A DNA stretch of 64,000 bases from Phialophora verrucosa (Eukaryota > Ascomycota > Eurotiomycetes > Chaetothyriales > Herpotrichiellaceae). Location: NCBI GenBank assembly GCA_002099365.1, contig MSED01000005.1, positions 1,178,001 to 1,242,000 on the forward strand, in the 5' to 3' direction. A program made the translations under genes and the position numbers. The notes under the pieces were generated by a model. That model was not told the DNA's origin and did not search any database. It saw only the letters and a program-made list of their open reading frames with translations. The stretch's first letter is position 1. Every line of letters begins with the position of its first letter. This document shows, in pieces, positions 31,461 through 41,942 of this stretch.

Positions 31461-33251
31461 ATGACGTCCCAACAAGGCCTTCCCAGTTCGCTTCAACCTA
31501 CGATGAGAGCATTGCCACAGCTTCCCAATGAAATCTTCCTGCTCCTCATCCAGAGATGCTCTGGTGCCACATTGAAACAGTTGCGCCTGGTGTCCAAGTC
31601 TCTCGCTCAGTTGACCGAACCTTATCTGTGGCGCGAAGTTGTTCTGGTTCCCAATGACCACTGTGTTATCGGTTTTGCCAAAGCCCTCAAACGCTCCAAG
31701 GTCCTTCGACTCATTACCAAAGTTACATACGACGCCCGCTTTGGCGCATTCCTCACCCGAATCAAAGACGTCTCTCCGGATCCCAATTTGTCATACCCTG
31801 GTGCGGACAGAACCGTAGAACTTACCCTTCTTGATCTGACGTGCGTTGGACACTTTAAACCCTATGAGGATATGTCGATCGAGGTAGCATGTCTCGCAAA
31901 GGCTCTGAGGTTGATGCCCAACCTGAAAGAAGCTTGTGTGCGAGAATATGAAGATGAATCCAGCAACGGCATCGCGACGCATCCTAGCACTAGCGACTTC
32001 GAAATCCCGTTCTTCTATCTCAAAATGTGCAAAAGATTGAGAGTCGACCCAGAGACTGTGAGCTGGAGTACCATGATTGGAGCTTCAGGCAGATCATATG
32101 CAAAGGGTTTCATCACCGCCGCTTTCTCTGCCGACTGTCGTCTTCAAGAGCTTAAGGCAAAGAGCATCGACGGCCGGGCAATGTTTGGAGTAGTACCAAT
32201 GAAATCGGCTGCCGCATTCCAGCAAGTGAACATCTTCAAGAATGCCGCGGACAGTCTACGGCATCTTGAGCTTTCTTTCCGCAACGACACCTTGATCGGC
32301 ACCGCCAACCACATTGACGCCGTCCGAGAAATACTCAGATCGGCCAAGAGGCTCCGGACGCTAAGGTTGAAGCTGACAGATTGCAGCACCAGCCGTCACC
32401 ACTACTCCGATGAGGACTTGATCTCGGACATTCGTGGGCTCGTGGAGAGCTCGACTGGGTTCTTGTTCTGCAATCCGCTTTTACCAAAGCTGGAAAACCT
32501 CATCATCGATGCCTGCATATGCCACGAGGAGGACCTTATACATTTCCTTAAGGTCCATTCAGGAACCCTTCGCCGACTGGAACTTTCAAACATCACACTT
32601 CTAGGCGGCGATGATCGGCGGGAGTGCTGGGTGAGGATGATCAAGCATCTCAAGACGGAATTGAAGCTTGCCTCGATCTCCTTCAGCGGGTGGTTCAGCA
32701 ACGGTGGACGCCAGCAGTGGTCTGTAGCAAAGGACCCTGTCGGTCCCGAAAGGCTGAAAGCCAAGGTTGAGAAATATGTCGTCGATCGACGTATTAGGGA
32801 CTGTCCATTGGAGCCAGTTGCCATCAAGCCAAATGAAGGAGATGTTGAGAAGCCGGCTAATGGTGAAGAGTTCGAAGGCGACTTGACTTGGACCATGGTT
32901 TACTCGAATCGGCACACAGATCACGTTGACTGGCAACTGACAGAGCCGTCCTTCGGCATCAACTCCCCAGCAGCATCCAGCCCGGCGTTGGGAGTCGACG
33001 ATCCAACTCCTCCGCCAGGCGACTCGGAAAGCGACAGCCTGGTATTGCCCGAAGAAGAACATGTAGATGGCTATGCAGGAGATGCCCAGCTGCCTGATTT
33101 TGAGTCGGTCTTCGGCGTGGGGAGTGGCATACCGGAGGTCCAGTCTTGGACGGTCTTTTCGTCTTCGGCGGCGAACCTCCAACAAGCCACGCCATCGGGC
33201 GTACCCGTGGCGTGGAATCTGGCTCCCTTTGCGTCTATTTCCATGGCTTAG
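31461..33251 (+). CDS. F-box protein
   Basis: A single frame of 596 residues from ATG 31461. The F-box is near the N-terminus (about residues 16-60): LPQLPNEIFLLLIQRCS, then LKQLRLVSKSLAQLTEPYLW, matching the Skp1-binding motif. The rest contains irregular Leu-rich stretches (for example LRHLELSFRN and TLRRLELSNITLLG) suggesting a degenerate LRR-like substrate-binding region, then an acidic C-terminal tail. It is likely a substrate adaptor of an SCF ubiquitin ligase; the substrate is unknown. Such F-box genes are numerous and fast evolving in filamentous ascomycetes. Confidence 0.88.
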   Translation: MTSQQGLPSSLQPTMRALPQLPNEIFLLLIQRCSGATLKQLRLVSKSLAQLTEPYLWREVVLVPNDHCVIGFAKALKRSKVLRLITKVTYDARFGAFLTRIKDVSPDPNLSYPGADRTVELTLLDLTCVGHFKPYEDMSIEVACLAKALRLMPNLKEACVREYEDESSNGIATHPSTSDFEIPFFYLKMCKRLRVDPETVSWSTMIGASGRSYAKGFITAAFSADCRLQELKAKSIDGRAMFGVVPMKSAAAFQQVNIFKNAADSLRHLELSFRNDTLIGTANHIDAVREILRSAKRLRTLRLKLTDCSTSRHHYSDEDLISDIRGLVESSTGFLFCNPLLPKLENLIIDACICHEEDLIHFLKVHSGTLRRLELSNITLLGGDDRRECWVRMIKHLKTELKLASISFSGWFSNGGRQQWSVAKDPVGPERLKAKVEKYVVDRRIRDCPLEPVAIKPNEGDVEKPANGEEFEGDLTWTMVYSNRHTDHVDWQLTEPSFGINSPAASSPALGVDDPTPPPGDSESDSLVLPEEEHVDGYAGDAQLPDFESVFGVGSGIPEVQSWTVFSSSAANLQQATPSGVPVAWNLAPFASISMA

Positions 33252-34029
33252 GACGCTTGGTTTAATGACGGCAAGGGTTAGTCGTGGATCAAGGCACTCA
33301 AATTCTCTTCTGGTCCATGTGTGCCTAGGTACTTCTGTCATTTAGCTTGTTGGAGTCCGCCTTCTAGGGAGGACCATCTATTACGGCCAATCTCTCGTTG
33401 TCATATGCGCATGGTGTTTAGGATGGGGCTATAGCGTCGGATATGGGCTTGCAGCACTCATTGAAATCATGGAGATGACGATTTGATAGGATGTAGGGCG
33501 ATGGCGCCGAAATCACTTAAAAGGCGCAAACATTTGCTCTGACGGCTATGGAACGATGTGGCCATTAGAGCTAATTGTATGGATTGCTTTGATGAGCAGA
33601 GCGAGATGGAACGAACAGGACTCAAACCTTTCGAGGAATGGATTACCGAGGACCAGAATGAACCATGCAAGAACGGTCAACGTGCAAATAGACTTGGCCT
33701 TTGTGATACCTAAGCGTGGGTGTGAGTCGCTCAGGAGGAGGGGTGTGACACGCACTCGCAAGCTATCTTCCGTAGAGCTTGCCAAATCGCTCACGATGAT
33801 ACTTGTGAGTTGCAGTAGGATTGCTTCTTTTCCGAGTCTCTGATGCCCGTGACGCGGTATGGTCTCGACGCATCTCTCTTCTTCGTCTGTATATGTACAG
33901 TGTCTGGACTACGCTTGTGGCCTCCAGGGTCTCTAGCAAGTGGCGTCGCTTGACCAGGAAATTTCGAGGCACAAAAACCACCGAGTCGCACCACTCAACG
34001 CACCTCGTGCGTTTTTGCTTGCAGGCACC
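33252..34029. other. Convergent intergenic region
   Basis: Between the 3' ends of the F-box and complex I genes. A tRNA B-box look-alike near 33625 was tested and does not form a T-stem. No gene. Confidence 0.5.
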
Positions 34030-34930
34030 TTACAGCTCCCCGTCCGTACGCATAACATCTTTGCTGTGATACGGCTCGCTCAACAAAGTCGTCAGCCCCG
34101 CCCGCGGCTCACTGGTCATCCTCTGCTTGCCCTCATATGGCTGGGGTCCCGGCCGCGGGATCTTGCTCTTATCGTACCCGGTGATGGTCTCCGAGTCCTT
34201 GAGCGCCTTGAGGATCTGCACTGTCGTCTCGGGCGTCAAGTCCTCGTAGTAATCATCGTTGATCTGCATCATGGGCGCGTTGGCGCACGCCCCCAGGCAT
34301 TCGACCTCGAGGAGTGAGAATATCTTGTCCTCTGTCATGCCTCCGCTGTGGATACCTAGGAAGTCTTCGCACGCCTTCATTATGACGTCCGAGCCTACAC
34401 CGCCGAGCATGCACGGTGTGGTCGTGCACACCTGGACGAAGTACTTCCCCACGGGGTTCCGGTTGTACATTGTGTAGAACGTGGCGACTTCGTAGACTCG
34501 CATGGGTGGCATCTCTAATATGCGGGCTACTTCGTTCATCACGCTGATGGAGGTGAAGCCATGTTGGCGCTGGCCGAGGTCGAGGAGCGGCATCACGGCG
34601 GCTTTCTTATATTGTGGAGGATAGCGTTTGAGGATCTCGTCCACTAAACGCAGGTTTGTGTCGGTGAAGGAGAAGGGGATGGAGGGGTTGTTGTCGGGCG
34701 TGTTGCGGTGCTGGAAGCCAGGTTATTAGTGTCCGGTATGATATGGTATGGTAGGCTTGCTGTTGAATTGGAGTGCTGTCACTTACCACTGAGAGGGCAT
34801 GGGTTTCATCGTCTCTCGATGTAGGCGAGGTGGAAAAGTATCGAGGTTGGAATAGCTGTCTTCGCGCAGGTCTGGGAATTGCCGGTCTCGTCGCCTGGCG
34901 CATCAATTGGGGCACGAATTTTGACGCCAT
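34030..34930 (-). CDS. nuo-24: NADH:ubiquinone oxidoreductase 24 kDa subunit, mitochondrial
   Basis: Two exons (34930-34787, 34710-34030) with a 76-nt intron (donor GTAAGT) give 274 residues. The first ~35 residues, rich in Arg and lacking acids, followed by RYFSTSP, are a mitochondrial presequence. The mature part carries the four cysteines that bind the [2Fe-2S] cluster N1a: C143 and C148 in CTTTPC, C186 and C190 in CLGAC. The flavoprotein-arm subunit (NDUFV2/NuoE) works in the matrix arm of complex I beside the 51 kDa subunit. It is transcribed divergently from OST1; the ATGs are 273 bp apart. Confidence 0.96.
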
Positions 34931-35203
34931 GGTGGGCGTTGTCGTTGTCCACAGGTCGCTGGTCCGATTGTCTTTCGCAGTCGAGCGCTGGGGAGTTCAA
35001 TATGTCAAGAGCTTCGACCAATGAATGCGATGTCAATGTCAGTATGTGCTTGAGCAGTTATGCTCTCCCGTATGGTTTTCGGAGCATTCTGCTCTACCGT
35101 ACCGCACTCCCTCCGCAGGTGTGCTTCCTCCAAGAGTCCAACTGGCCAGTTCGAACCAGCAACGACAAATGCTGGATTGAAGTCGACATTCCCGGGTTCA
35201 GAA

Positions 35204-36790
35204 ATGAGGCTCTCGTCGGTGGCAGGCGCGTTCCTCGCGCTTTGCGCCGAAGTGTTCGGAGCAGAGTCTAACCTCACCGAACCACACACCACGCAAAAGA
35301 TCTTGACCGGCGACTTCAAGCCGCCCCAGGTATTCGAGAATACAAACCTCGTCCGCACCATCAACCTCGAAAAGGGTTATGTCAGAGAAACCACCAATAT
35401 CCTCGTCACGAATACGGACAAATCCCCCCAGTCAGATTACTATGTGCCCTTTGAGTATGACTTGATGGGCAGGATAGGCGGCTTCGATGCCCGGGACAAA
35501 AAGAATCCAGATACCCCATTGGAAGTCTCTATTGCTGCCATGTCTGCCGTGCTGGATGACCAGGGCGGATCTGTGAAGTAGGTGGCATCCTCCCCGTGGC
35601 CTCGATGTATGCCCGCTGACTGTAGCAGACCTACCCAATACTATGTCATCCACCTCGCCGAACCTCTTCCGACCAAAGGCACCATCACCCTCTCGGTCTC
35701 CTGGCGTGTGCTGGGTGCTCTAACGCCTCTGCCCGCCTCGATCAAGCAGGAGGAAAAGCAGTATCTAATTTACAACTTCTCCGCCTACGTTCCTTCTATC
35801 TACAAGACGATCAAGCAGAAGACAAAAGTCAAGTTCCCCTCTTCAGACATCCCCGAATACACTACCACATCCGGCTTGACCTCGTCTGCCGATCCGGAAA
35901 AGCAGGGCTCATCCATCACATACGGTCCTTACGACACAGCCAAGATCGAACCAGGGACAACCTACCCAGTGACCGTCCGGTATGAATTTAACAAGCCACT
36001 CCTGGTCTGCACCACCCTCGAACGAGACGTCGAAGTCTCCCATTGGGGAGGCAACTTGGCAACAGAAGAAAGATATTGGCTCCGACACGACGGGGCTACT
36101 CTCTCAAATCAATTCTCTCGTCTTGCATGGGGAACGCAGTCCTTCTACCTCGCCGCAGGGCAGGGCTCAACGTCCGCACTGCGAGAACTAAAAGTGCCCC
36201 TGAAACCGGGGAGCGTTGACCCCTATTTCACCGATGACATTGGCAATGTTTCTACCTCAAGATTCCGTCCGAATAACATCCGCGAAGCCAGTCTTGAACT
36301 AAAACCTCGCTACCCGTTATTTGGAGGGTGGAAATACAGTTTCCGCATCGGCTGGAACAACGCCCTCTCTACTGCCCTCCGCAAGATCAAGACTCAATCA
36401 GATACATACATCCTCGCCGTCCCACTCCTAGAAGGACCTCGAAATCCGGAAGGCATTCAATACGAGCATCTCACATTTCGTGTCATTCTTCCCGAAGGTG
36501 CAAAGAACGTGAAATGGCAAGCCTACGGCGGTACGGGTGCGCCTACCTTCTATGCCGAAGAGAGCCTACACAAAACTTTTATGGATACCTTGGGCCGGAC
36601 AGAGTTGAAACTCACGGCTACCAATGTGGTTGACGAGGATAGGGACGTCACTGTCGTGGTAACGTATGAGTATCCATTTCTGGCAGCCTTTAGGAAACCC
36701 GTCACTATTTTTGTCGGGTTTGTCGTCACGTTCGCGTTAGCTTGGGCTGTGGGCAGCGTGGACACAAGTATCGGCAGGAAGAAGAAGTAA
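35204..36790 (+). CDS. OST1: Oligosaccharyltransferase subunit Ost1 (ribophorin I)
   Basis: Two exons (35204-35577, 35629-36790) with a 51-nt intron ending CTGACTGTAGCAG give 511 residues. The N-terminus from ATG 35204 is a signal peptide (SSVAGAFLALCAEVFGAE). The ribophorin I fold follows, with conserved segments such as EYDLMGRIGGF, SVSWRVLGALTPLP, WGGNLATEERYWLRHDGA and LFGGWKYSFRIGWN. One membrane helix near the C-terminus (FVGFVVTFALAWAVG) leaves a short basic cytosolic tail ending KKK. It is a component of the ER complex that N-glycosylates nascent proteins. In-frame sequence upstream of the chosen ATG lacks signal-peptide character and is treated as leader. Confidence 0.95.
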
Positions 36791-37519
36791 ATTTCAGACG
36801 GGATGAGACTTTTTATGAAAAGAATTGGCATCAGTGGAAGATGCTCTTGTGGCGATTGTAAAGTACCATCTTATGGCTGGGGTTTTGCAGGCCAAGGGAT
36901 AGAAAAATGGGTGTACACAATGTGGATTCATCAATCTCAGCGCCCACGCTGGCAGTGAATCGGCGAGCCAGCATCGATCTGTACGGCAATCTTGGTTCCG
37001 TCGCTGCATGCGTGCGAGTTACCTCGACGTGGACTTTCGTTGACGACGCTAGAGATGTTCTTCGATGATTCGCCAGGAACGAAATTTCCGTGATCGACCG
37101 CGGCGACGAACCCTCGCTTGCCAGCCTTGCCAGATCCTCAGCCTCGCCTTCGCCCTGGTTACGTCAATCCATGGCAATGACGTCAGACACACGGGTTCGA
37201 AGCCGCAAGCAAAGGGCAATTGGTACTCGGACGAACATTTGGAAAAGTTCGTTTCCGAATACGAGTGAACGCACCCTTTCAGTCTTCTGCTGCGATCCTC
37301 TTCTCTTATCATGGGCAAGCGTCTTCACAGCGCCTGGTTGAAATCACTGGCATATGCCCTCACCAGCTAGCATTATAACATGCCAGCTCCTCGGAATGTG
37401 CGATGCGCCCTAATGACTTTCGCCTCAGTGGCGGCACTCACCCAGCATATCGAGATGATGGCAACAAATAGCTAGTCGGGATTCAATTTTGGATAAGCTA
37501 AACTATACTGATAGGAGTC
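36791..37519. other. Intergenic with one possible small ORF
   Basis: 3' region of OST1 and promoter of the polymerase gene. The only candidate is the 67-codon ORF at 37065-37268, listed separately. Confidence 0.4.
37065..37268 (+). CDS. Possible small protein, 67 residues
   Basis: ATG-started frame ending in GNWYSDEHLEKFVSEYE, which has protein-like composition; the N-terminus is very basic and Arg-rich and a short hydrophobic stretch (ILSLAFALVTSI) follows. It could be a small real gene, an upstream ORF of the polymerase gene, or chance. No family is recognised and no splice signals help. Confidence 0.2.
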   Translation: MIRQERNFRDRPRRRTLACQPCQILSLAFALVTSIHGNDVRHTGSKPQAKGNWYSDEHLEKFVSEYE

Positions 37520-39799
37520 ATGAGTTCTTCGACTTCCGCCCACAGAATAGACCTGAGTTCAGCTCCACCTATCTTCATCCTTCCGAGTCACATGCAGCCC
37601 GATGAGCTTCATGAAACTGAGGACTTGGTCTATCACGCAGGTGGCCACATAACTTACGATGCAAAGGAAGCGAGATTGTTCGTAGGGCGCGTATCACGGA
37701 AAACGCGCGCTGCTTTTGACCTGCGGGCTCAAGGGGTTTGGACTGAGGATGCAGCCTTGCCAGAACATGACCACAATGGCAGCCGAAACAACAACGTCCC
37801 AAACGAAGGCCGGCCTAAGAAGAAATTGAGACTCTCGAGCGATCATGATGGCGCGGGCCCTTCAACGACACAAAGACAGAGAAGGTCAAGCACCGCATCG
37901 ACCTCCCCGGAACCGTCACCACAAGTTGCAGCCGGTTCATCCGAAGTCTTCTGGCCAGTTCTGTCCGATCATGTCCTCGTCGTCAAGCTCGCCTGGCTGG
38001 ATGCATGTGCGAAAGACGGCAAGCTGGTCCCATACAAGCCTTACGTCGTCTACACCGCCAGAATCATCCCCAAACCGGAGGGGGAAACGACGCCGAAAGT
38101 GTCTCCGACGCATACAGCCTACGCCAAAGTCGGATCACCAGCAGCATCTCAAGTATCCTCTCTTCGTCGCACATCCAGGCCCGACGCCTCCTTAATCCTC
38201 GAGCGCGCAAGAGCCGAAGCTGCCAGTCTTCCCACCGGACGCCGCCGCTGGGGCGACCACGCACACCACTCAACCACCCCGTCGTCGCAACAGCATAAGG
38301 CCCCCAAACTCCACCGCACAACTACCTCCGAGATGGAATATATCGCCAAACATCCATTGCCACCGCTCCCGGACTGGGCCACTGGCCCTTACGCCCACTA
38401 CTCATGCTGTCGGTCTACGTTCGCGACAAATCCCAATTCAGCCTTCATTTCACAACTCACCAAGATCAAAGATGCCCGGCAGTTGAGACTCGATGATGTT
38501 GGTGTCCGCGCATATAGCACGTCCATCGCCTCCGTATCCGCATACTCCTATCGCATTGAACATGCGGAGGAAATCCTCCGCCTCCCGGGCTGTGAGCAGA
38601 AGATCGCCTCCCTATGGCGCGAATGGCAGGACTCCGCGTCTACGGACGCAGAGCGCTATATCCAAGAAGTCGAAGAGCTCGACTCCGAGCCCGACCTCCA
38701 GATACTGCGACTCTTTTGGAACATCTGGGGCGTCGGCGCCGAGACCGCGCGGCGCTTTTATTACGACCATGGATGGAGAGACCTAGACGACATTGTCGAG
38801 TTCGGGTGGGGCCAGCTCACACGCGTGCAGCAAATCGGACTCAAATACTGGGACGAATTCCAAGAGAAGATCCCGCGGTCCGAGGTTGAGAGCATCTGCG
38901 ACGTGATCCTCCAGCACGCGCGGCTCGTTCTCCATATTCCCGAGGACAAGTTCGGCTCCAAAGACGACGTCGAGTGCGTTATCGTTGGGGGTTATCGCCG
39001 CGGGAAGGCCTTCTGCGGGGACGTCGACGTGGTGGTCACTCACCGCGACGAGAACAAGACGAAGGACCTGGTCGGGGAGGTCGTCTGCTCGCTCGAGAAC
39101 GCAGGCTATATCACGCATACACTGACGCTCCACACGACGACGAGCGACCGCGGGCAGGCCACGTTGCCGTTCCGCGCCCAAGGCCACAGAGGCCACGGGT
39201 TCGACAGCCTCGACAAGGCGCTTTGCGTTTGGCAGGATCCGGTGTTCGATGAAGGGGACGCTGAGGATGATGAGACTGGCGCTAAATCTAAACGTGAGAG
39301 TGAAAGCGAAAGTCACGAAACCGCACTACTGCCAAAGAGCAAAAAGAAGAACCCCAACATTCACCGTCGCGTCGACATCATCATTTCCTCGTGGCGCACC
39401 ATCGGCTGCGCCGTCCTCGGCTGGAGTGGTGGCACGACCTTCCAGCGTGATATCCGCCGGTTCGTGTCCAAGGTCCATGGGTTGAAGTTCGATTCCTCGG
39501 GCGTGCGCAATCGCGGGAACGGACAGGTGTTGGATCTGGAGAGGCCGAGGCCGAGGTTGAGGTCGAAGTCGAAGCCCGAGGCGGGACTCGGGCTGTCGCG
39601 CCACGACAAAGACACGGACGAGGACAAAAACAAAGAGATAACCGAACTGTTGATGGAGGGCAAGACAATCGACAAGAACGATGAGCGGTGGAGTGGGGTG
39701 GAGTGGGATGACGAGGATACGTGGTGGGATAGGGAACGGAGGTTGATGGAAGGATTGGGCATTGGGTATAGGCCTGCCGAAGAGAGGTGTACAGGGTGA
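37520..39799 (+). CDS. POL4: Family X DNA polymerase, Pol IV (Pol mu/TdT-like)
   Basis: A single frame of 759 residues from ATG 37520. An N-terminal BRCT-like domain (about 10-180, interrupted by a disordered insert) is followed by the 8-kDa/fingers region with two helix-hairpin-helix elements (RLPGCEQKIASLW; FWNIWGVGAETARRFYYDHG). The palm has the catalytic aspartates D501 and D503 (GDVDVVVTH) and D619 (RRVDIII). GWSGGTTFQRDIRRF resembles the Pol mu/TdT/yeast Pol4 group rather than Pol lambda or beta. A charged, Ser/Glu-rich insert separates the second and third aspartates and another lies in the thumb, which ends normally (GYRPAEERCTG). The family fills gaps in end joining and base repair in the nucleus. 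Confidence 0.93.
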   Translation: MSSSTSAHRIDLSSAPPIFILPSHMQPDELHETEDLVYHAGGHITYDAKEARLFVGRVSRKTRAAFDLRAQGVWTEDAALPEHDHNGSRNNNVPNEGRPKKKLRLSSDHDGAGPSTTQRQRRSSTASTSPEPSPQVAAGSSEVFWPVLSDHVLVVKLAWLDACAKDGKLVPYKPYVVYTARIIPKPEGETTPKVSPTHTAYAKVGSPAASQVSSLRRTSRPDASLILERARAEAASLPTGRRRWGDHAHHSTTPSSQQHKAPKLHRTTTSEMEYIAKHPLPPLPDWATGPYAHYSCCRSTFATNPNSAFISQLTKIKDARQLRLDDVGVRAYSTSIASVSAYSYRIEHAEEILRLPGCEQKIASLWREWQDSASTDAERYIQEVEELDSEPDLQILRLFWNIWGVGAETARRFYYDHGWRDLDDIVEFGWGQLTRVQQIGLKYWDEFQEKIPRSEVESICDVILQHARLVLHIPEDKFGSKDDVECVIVGGYRRGKAFCGDVDVVVTHRDENKTKDLVGEVVCSLENAGYITHTLTLHTTTSDRGQATLPFRAQGHRGHGFDSLDKALCVWQDPVFDEGDAEDDETGAKSKRESESESHETALLPKSKKKNPNIHRRVDIIISSWRTIGCAVLGWSGGTTFQRDIRRFVSKVHGLKFDSSGVRNRGNGQVLDLERPRPRLRSKSKPEAGLGLSRHDKDTDEDKNKEITELLMEGKTIDKNDERWSGVEWDDEDTWWDRERRLMEGLGIGYRPAEERCTG

Positions 39800-40915
39800 G
39801 ATCGCGATATTTATCACCTCCGGTTGAAACAGATACGTACGCAGTAGCACCTTTTCATTTAGATTCAGTATCTCGCGAGCCGCCACATGACATGCATGCA
39901 CGCATTATCCTTTGCTGCCAGGGTACTCACCTTGCAAGCCATCAATCATGAGCGAGCAAAAAGACGACAAACATCAAATCCATACGCTACGGACTCTTGA
40001 CGCCTTAACATAAACGAAACCTTTCGTCGGTCGATCTCGTAGTGCATCTCCTCGTTGAACCGATCCGCGTTGAGTTCTCGACTCCTGCAATGCCTAGGTT
40101 GAATATCTGCGTGTGGTTGAGGACTCGGCCACGGGCAGCCGCACGGCTTCTAGGATATCCGTACATCTCTTGATTCAAAGCTCCTGCGTCCTTTCCGATC
40201 ATTGTGGATTTCCACCAGTCCTGTCCCAGGATTAACCGACGCTGTCGAAACCGGTGAACAGGATCCCCCAGACCATGTGGGATGGAGAGTCTACGCCCTA
40301 AACACGATAGGATAGTGCAGAATGTGGCGACCGGTGAGTGGAGGGAGGGGACATCAGCCGAGAATGAATGCAGGGCAAAAGGGCAGACAACACTTTTGTG
40401 ATCCACGCCTTGATCCATGCTTTGATCCACGGCGGGGAGGAGGACCTTTGTTCCTCGCCTAACGTGCCTTGCCAGATTTGACGAGTGCCTCGCTCATGAA
40501 ATGATCCTTTGGTCGAATGATTGTTCGTGGGTCCCATCACAAGATCCGTCATCAGTCCCTGGCACTCTTCCCTTCGGCTCTCAGTTCGTTCGCTGACGAG
40601 CCTGATTGGACTTGTGGCATGCATGTCTTCCAATCCTGCCGCCACCAGCGAGACCAGGCCAGGACGACCGCCACCATCCTAATTGTACGGACCCAATATG
40701 CCTTGCCATGCCATGCCATGCCATGTTCTTGGCCATGTCCATGGCATGTCATGCCAAAGGGTCTCTGCACGCGTGATCTCGATGCCCGCGAATATAACAG
40801 TTGATTGAAGTAAAGGTAATGATCCCATATACTCCGTAATAGTAGCAAACACGCCCCCGTCTTGCCCTCGCACCGAGCTCGACGAAATCAGCCAGGTTTT
40901 CCTCCACAATACAGG
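39800..40915. other. Intergenic with CCATG repeat
   Basis: Between two plus-strand genes. Contains the repeat/inverted-repeat tract at 40706-40755. No ORF is convincing. Confidence 0.5.
40706..40755. repeat. CCATG pentamer run with inverted copies
   Basis: Four tandem CCATG units (40706-40725) are followed within 30 bp by copies in opposite sense (CATGGCATG), so the tract can fold back. It lies about 160-210 bp upstream of the next ATG. Confidence 0.7.
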
Positions 40916-41557
40916 ATGACGAACCCAGACACGAACCCAACCTCGCCTGGCCCTGACTTGTCAACGCTGCCCAGACCTGACATGACGGGGCGAAGTTCAA
41001 GTGAAGGAATGCAAGTACGGGTTCCGAGCAGCACCGCGACGCTGTCGCCCTCGAGCACTCTATCTCCGATCTCGTCATTTACTTCCTCCTCCTCTTCCTC
41101 TCCCACCGCCGCCAAACAACATCATCATCGGGCCTTCACCTTCCATTTCCCGCGTTCGCGATCCAAGTCCCCTAGACCGCCTGCTCCATCGGCATCAACA
41201 TCGCCGCTCCCGGCAGTGGACACCTCCGTCTCCCCTCGCACCACGCTCAAGCACGCCCAGACATCACCTCTCACGGGCTTGGGAGGACAGGGCTCCCCGG
41301 TGGCCTACCATCACGGGAGACAGCCTTCCGAATGTGCCGTCTCGCCTACTACCCTGTCGCCGGGGATCGAGAAGCGGGATAGTTGGCTGCAGAAGAAACC
41401 GAGATATAGTGGCAGTTCTCCTGGTGGGTATGGCCGGCACGGGGATGATTGGCTGTTCGGCGGGTTCAGTATCAGGGAGACGGCCAGGGAGTTCGTCAGT
41501 CGTGGGAAGACGCGGAAGAAGGAGGACGACGGGCAAGGGAAACGGACGTCGACGTGA
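40916..41557 (+). CDS. Low-complexity Ser/Pro-rich protein
   Basis: A frame of 213 residues from ATG 40916 (the frame extends further upstream without ATG). The first two thirds are Ser/Pro/Thr-rich with a poly-Ser run and basic RSRSKSPRPP. The last third is more ordered-looking: GYGRHGDDWLFGGFSIRETA followed by a basic tail. This C-terminal motif (WLFGGF...RE) is the likely conserved part. No family name is recognised; it is probably a disordered regulatory or adaptor protein. Single exon. Confidence 0.65.
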   Translation: MTNPDTNPTSPGPDLSTLPRPDMTGRSSSEGMQVRVPSSTATLSPSSTLSPISSFTSSSSSSPTAAKQHHHRAFTFHFPRSRSKSPRPPAPSASTSPLPAVDTSVSPRTTLKHAQTSPLTGLGGQGSPVAYHHGRQPSECAVSPTTLSPGIEKRDSWLQKKPRYSGSSPGGYGRHGDDWLFGGFSIRETAREFVSRGKTRKKEDDGQGKRTST

Positions 41558-41942
41558 GGTGGCGATCCATCAATCAATCACCTAGCATGGTATGCGTGCC
41601 AGTGTCCTGAGCATGTGGTTGCTTTGTTTCCATGGACGGAATGACGGGACGGGCGTGTGTTGGCTTTGAGCGAGGCGTCTGGGGAGTGTGTTGTGGTGTC
41701 GTTCCACCGGCTGATGCTAATCGTAGTAAATCATGCTCTGCGACCTGATGCCAAAAAATACTGAATTGTATCATCTACCCAAACGCTGATAATCATGACG
41801 CCCATGTATCTGCTTACGCTTATGGAGCTTGATTTCTCACAAACCGCTCCATCTTCGTCGGGCCAACTCTCTATGCTTATCCTACCCTAGCTCTTTTCTA
41901 CCCGCCCTCCATCAGCTCTTCAGATTGACCCACCAACTCAAC
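41558..41942. other. Convergent intergenic region
   Basis: 385 bp between the 3' ends of the low-complexity gene and the phosphodiesterase gene; nothing seen. Confidence 0.5.

Noticed and set aside
33610..33640. B-box-like sequence on the minus strand
   Set aside because: Flanks do not pair as a T-stem and no acceptor or anticodon arm can be drawn.
37180..37205. GGTTCGAAGCC, a B-box match on the plus strand
   Set aside because: No T-stem pairing and no upstream A box or cloverleaf.
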